From the NCBI GenBank assembly GCA_030674155.1, contig CM060342.1, positions 8,217,608-8,281,607 on the forward strand: a DNA stretch of 64,000 nt, given 5' to 3'. This document shows, piece by piece, positions 60,944-64,000 of the stretch. A program made the position numbers and the translations under genes. The stretch comes from Stramonita haemastoma (taxonomy: Eukaryota; Mollusca; Gastropoda; Neogastropoda; Muricidae). The notes under the pieces are model-generated. The model saw only the letters and a program-made list of their open reading frames with translations. It ran no database searches and was not told the DNA's origin. Position 1 is the first letter of the stretch, and each line of letters opens with the position of its first letter.

Positions 60944-61430
60944 TTACAGGAAAATGTAGACCAAAAAAAAAAAAAAAGGGCGAGAGAATGGACTGGAAAG
61001 GCAGAAAATAAGCAAGAGAGAGAGAGAGGTCAGGAAAAAGACAAACAAGGAGAGTGATAAAAAAGAGGAAATTTCTAGCACAGAATTTCAAGACGGTGTT
61101 ATACTGAAAGGACTCGCAGCGTTCTCACAGAACTTACATACTATATAACACTTAATAAAAACAACAACAACAACAAAAAACCCTAGCAGATTTATATTTT
61201 GAGTGACAGTGAAAAAGTGACTTAACCTGTCCCCACAGACTTCATTGAGGAAATAGTCATGGAGGAAAACAAGAGCAGGTAACCGGTTGCAACTTCTCCC
61301 ATCACTTTGAAAACAATTCATCAGAGATTCAAATAAGAACCCCCCCCCCCCTTCTGCCCCCCTCCCCAAAATAAATAAAAACAAAAAAAAAGATCAAACT
61401 AGAAATTAATATTTTTCAATGACAGTATTT

Positions 61431-61653
61431 AAGCGACTGAGAGTCATAGACTCCCCCCGACTGAATAGGACGCCAGTCTATCGCAGGGTTAACCCCCAAC
61501 ACAAGGTTGGTACCCCTTTTACACCTGAGTGGGGTGAGAAAATAGCCGTAAAGTGTCTTTTCCAAGGGCACAACGCCATAGCCGAAAGCTGGGATCAAAC
61601 CCGCAACCTTTAGATTACGAGTCCAATGCCCTAACCACTAGACTATGGCGGCG
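61431..61653 (-). mobile_element. Second, duplicated SINE-A copy
   Basis: It starts in the middle of the body (AAGCGACTGAGAGTCATAGA on the plus strand) and is followed by the same 3' flank as the copy at 60645. It therefore arose by local duplication (60723-61165 copied to 61431-61885), not by new insertion. Confidence 0.9.
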
Positions 61654-61899
61654 GCTTACAGGAAAATGTAGACCAAAAAAAAAAAAAAAAAGGGCGAGAG
61701 AATGGACTGGAAAGGCAGAAAATAAGCAAGAGAGAGAGAGAGATCAGGAAAAAGACAAACAAGGAGAGTGATAAAAAAGAGGAAATTTCTAGCACAGAAT
61801 TTCAAGACGGTGTTATACTGAAAGGACTCGCAGCGTTCTCACAGAACTTACATACTATATAACACTTAATAAAAACAACAACAACAACAACAAAACCCC

Positions 61900-62097
61900 C
61901 CCCTAACCACTAGACTACAGCCTTTTGACAACAAGTGCCATGCTAAAAATAGGCTGAAAAACAAAAACTTGTGTCAGATAGGCTAGGCCTACTGTGCATA
62001 GAAGAATGCACTAGGCTACAGATGAGAAATCATGTTTAAAAAGTGTGTGTGTGTGTGTGTGTGTGTGTGCAAATGCTGAGTTTCATGTATGTTGGGG

Positions 62098-62134
<37 letters not shown>

Positions 62135-62334
62135 TGAGTGAGTGGGTATGAAAAATTTCATGTGTTGAAACTATGTTGCTGTTTGATGATTTTATTTTAA
62201 TCTTAAGCAGAACTCTGGCTTCAGTTTTTCAATTAAAAAAATCTTGATTTTTAAAAATTTGATTCTGGGGAAAAAAATCAAGAAAAGATAGTGAGGAAGG
62301 GATCAGAGTCAAGAGTACACTATGCAGTGTGTGT

Positions 62335-62378
<44 letters not shown>

Positions 62379-63775
62379 TCTGTGTGTGTGTGTGTGTGTG
62401 TGAAGTCAAATAAAAAAACTATTCACTGCCAAAATATCAGATTTTATCATTCTTGTTCATCTCACTCTCACAAGAAAAATTTTTTTGGTATACAAAACTG
62501 CTTCATAAAGTCTGACTATCATAAATCATTTCAAAATAAGACAATAAAATATGAAAATAAGAACTACAAGTGCATCAGTTAACTGTGAGACCGGAAATAT
62601 AGACAACTTACCTGGAAAATAACAAAAAAATCCAACCAAAACAAACTAAACATGAAATTAATGGAGAACATGTACATGGCATACACATATCCATGCATAC
62701 TCATTAAGAAAAGAGACACATGAATCACAGGTAGTGGATGAGATGATGAAAATATTTAGTCACATATGATATAACAGCTGATAAATGTTTAATTCTAGAA
62801 GAATGAAAACTCACTTGCTTCACTGTGTGTGTGTGGTTCACTAGTATGTGCACATTATGGCTTTATAAGTTTTATGTGTAGGGAAGTGTTGTTCAAAGCT
62901 GTGGCTGAAGAAATTACAGTATAAGAATAATGAGTTTTCAGAGTCTAATTTTGGCTAGGGGAAGAGACTGGGGTTTTGTGCATGTTCACATTATCATAAA
63001 ACTTTGGATTAATTTTCAATGTCTACAGTATTGCCTCATTTACTGTGCAATTTCTATACTAAGTATTCCCCTGAAACCTTGCATGTAGATGCAAAAACGA
63101 CTTCTGAGATAAATGCTATTATTCAAAAATTTTTGGTCAATCAAAGTTTTAATTTTAAGCATGGTTACATTTGGTAATGTAATTTTGTTGATTTTAAGTA
63201 AAATCCAGATTGGTGCTGTCTACACCTAAGTGATTTTACATATCCTAATTTCTGTCCATGGTACCTTTCCATTCACATGTTTTGACTTTGTCATGATTTT
63301 TGTTTCAACATTCCATACATTAGCTAATTGTCCATGAGGATATTACCTGTTTTTCACAAAATATATTTTTTGTAAAAAAATCATAAAAATATTTTACCAT
63401 GATATTCACTGTTGAAACTTAATATTCTAGCTTTAAATAATGATTTCTCTTTCTGTGTAAAATATTACTGCAAAATATTTTGTAGAACCTGAGATACAAT
63501 AATCAGCTAAAATGAGCACCAAGGCCAGGGGTAGTCGCCCATTAAAATAGGTCTAATATTTGAAAAAATTCTTATATGACCACAAAACTTTGTAGGTATA
63601 CATTTCTTTGTGTACTCAATCAGTATGTAGAGTTTCATTAAGATTAAACATTGGTTGCTAAGGAAAATTAAACATTGAAATTGTGATTCAGTTTAGCATT
63701 GCTCCGAATTTCACACAGTCAGATCCCAGATACTCACAAAAAACAAAAGTGTTCAGGTAAAACCCTGGACCACCC
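61900..63775. other. Intergenic / ACADS 3' side
   Basis: GT runs at about 62043-62069, 62098-62132 and 62338-62402. The rest is AT-rich unique sequence. The 3' UTR of the minus-strand ACADS gene should occupy the right part; no clear poly(A) signal was chosen. Confidence 0.45.
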
Positions 63776-63925
63776 TTAGGAATATTCCTTGATCAGGTTG
63801 CCTGCAATGACCAGACGCTGAATTTCGCTGGTTCCCTCGTAGATTTCTGTGATGCGGGCGTCGCGGTAATGTCGTTCAGCTGGCATGTCTGTCACAAAGC
63901 CCATTCCTCCCAAAATCTGTATGGC
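63776..63925 (-). CDS. ACADS: Short-chain acyl-CoA dehydrogenase, last coding exon
   Basis: 50 codons including the stop. The C-terminal end of an acyl-CoA dehydrogenase: [20 protein letters not shown], then [20 protein letters not shown] and a final AGNLIKEYS. The segment [20 protein letters not shown] is the family's C-terminal signature. The catalytic base of short-chain enzymes is the glutamate of IYEGTS. The protein oxidises short acyl-CoAs in mitochondrial beta-oxidation using FAD. The combination [18 protein letters not shown] fits short-chain (ACADS) better than medium- or long-chain members. Acceptor CTTTCCAG precedes 63925 (phase 0); stop TAA at 63776-63778. The remaining exons lie beyond the right edge. 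Confidence 0.93.
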   Translation of the reverse strand, partial: AIQILGGMGFVTDMPAERHYRDARITEIYEGTSEIQRLVIAGNLIKEYS

Positions 63926-64000
63926 CTGGAAAGAAAACAAAAACATAGTTTCTGAGGAAAAAAAACAACCCCCCCCCCCCCCCCCACACACACAAAAGAA
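63926..64000 (-). other. ACADS intron end
   Basis: An intron fragment with a C17 tract (about 63970-63986); nothing else. Confidence 0.8.

Overview
The window is animal nuclear DNA, probably from a mollusc and perhaps a marine gastropod. This is an inference from spliced genes with GT-AG introns, very high (CA)n/(GA)n/(GATA)n microsatellite load, many tRNA-headed SINEs, LINE fragments, and gene families known to be expanded in molluscs (C1q-domain, and STAND-ankyrin proteins). About 90% of the sequence is repeat or unrecognised intergenic/intronic DNA. Nothing bacterial, no CRISPR array and no operon is present.

Four host genes can be supported. (1) SNRPD3 (Sm-D3), plus strand, two coding exons at 10988-11300 and 13814-13875, complete. 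(2) A minus-strand gene from 39800 down to 20579. Five exons join in frame, with matching intron phases, into a predicted 915-residue protein: RING finger, B-box, a very long coiled coil made of DNA tandem repeats, and a C-terminal C1q domain. (3) A plus-strand gene, with a tentative first exon at 43613 and firm exons from 46813 to 56322. It encodes an nSTAND3-like P-loop domain, a helical middle, about eight ankyrin repeats and a short hydrophobic C-terminus; its Walker A and B motifs look degenerate. (4) The last coding exon of short-chain acyl-CoA dehydrogenase (ACADS) on the minus strand at 63776-63925; the rest lies beyond the window.

Mobile DNA fills the remainder. A 5.4 kb LTR retrotransposon (32621-38035) has nearly identical 1.8 kb LTRs, a primer-binding site, a polypurine tract and an intact gag-like ORF but no pol. 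It sits in intron 1 of gene 2, in the same orientation. There are LINE fragments of at least three types: a CR1/L2-like type with a GCGCTATA 3' tail, an RTE-like type ending in GATA arrays, and a type with a GT-rich 3' UTR ending in TTGAC repeats. There are three tRNA-headed SINE families, here called SINE-A, SINE-B and SINE-C; B and C share a core, and B carries two alternative 3' tails. Minisatellites occur at 8.8-9.2, 23.8-25.3 and 29.3-31.2 kb.

Layout: 0.6-10.4 kb repeats; 10.9-14.4 kb SNRPD3; 14.5-20.5 kb repeats and AT-rich DNA; 20.6-39.8 kb the RING/B-box/C1q gene with its repeat-filled introns; 39.9-43.5 kb SINEs and microsatellites; 43.6-57.5 kb the nSTAND/ankyrin gene; 57.5-63.7 kb repeats and unrecognised DNA; 63.8-64 kb the ACADS end. 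Genes 2 and 3 have domain sets typical of intracellular ubiquitin signalling or innate sensing, but nothing in the sequence shows that they act together.
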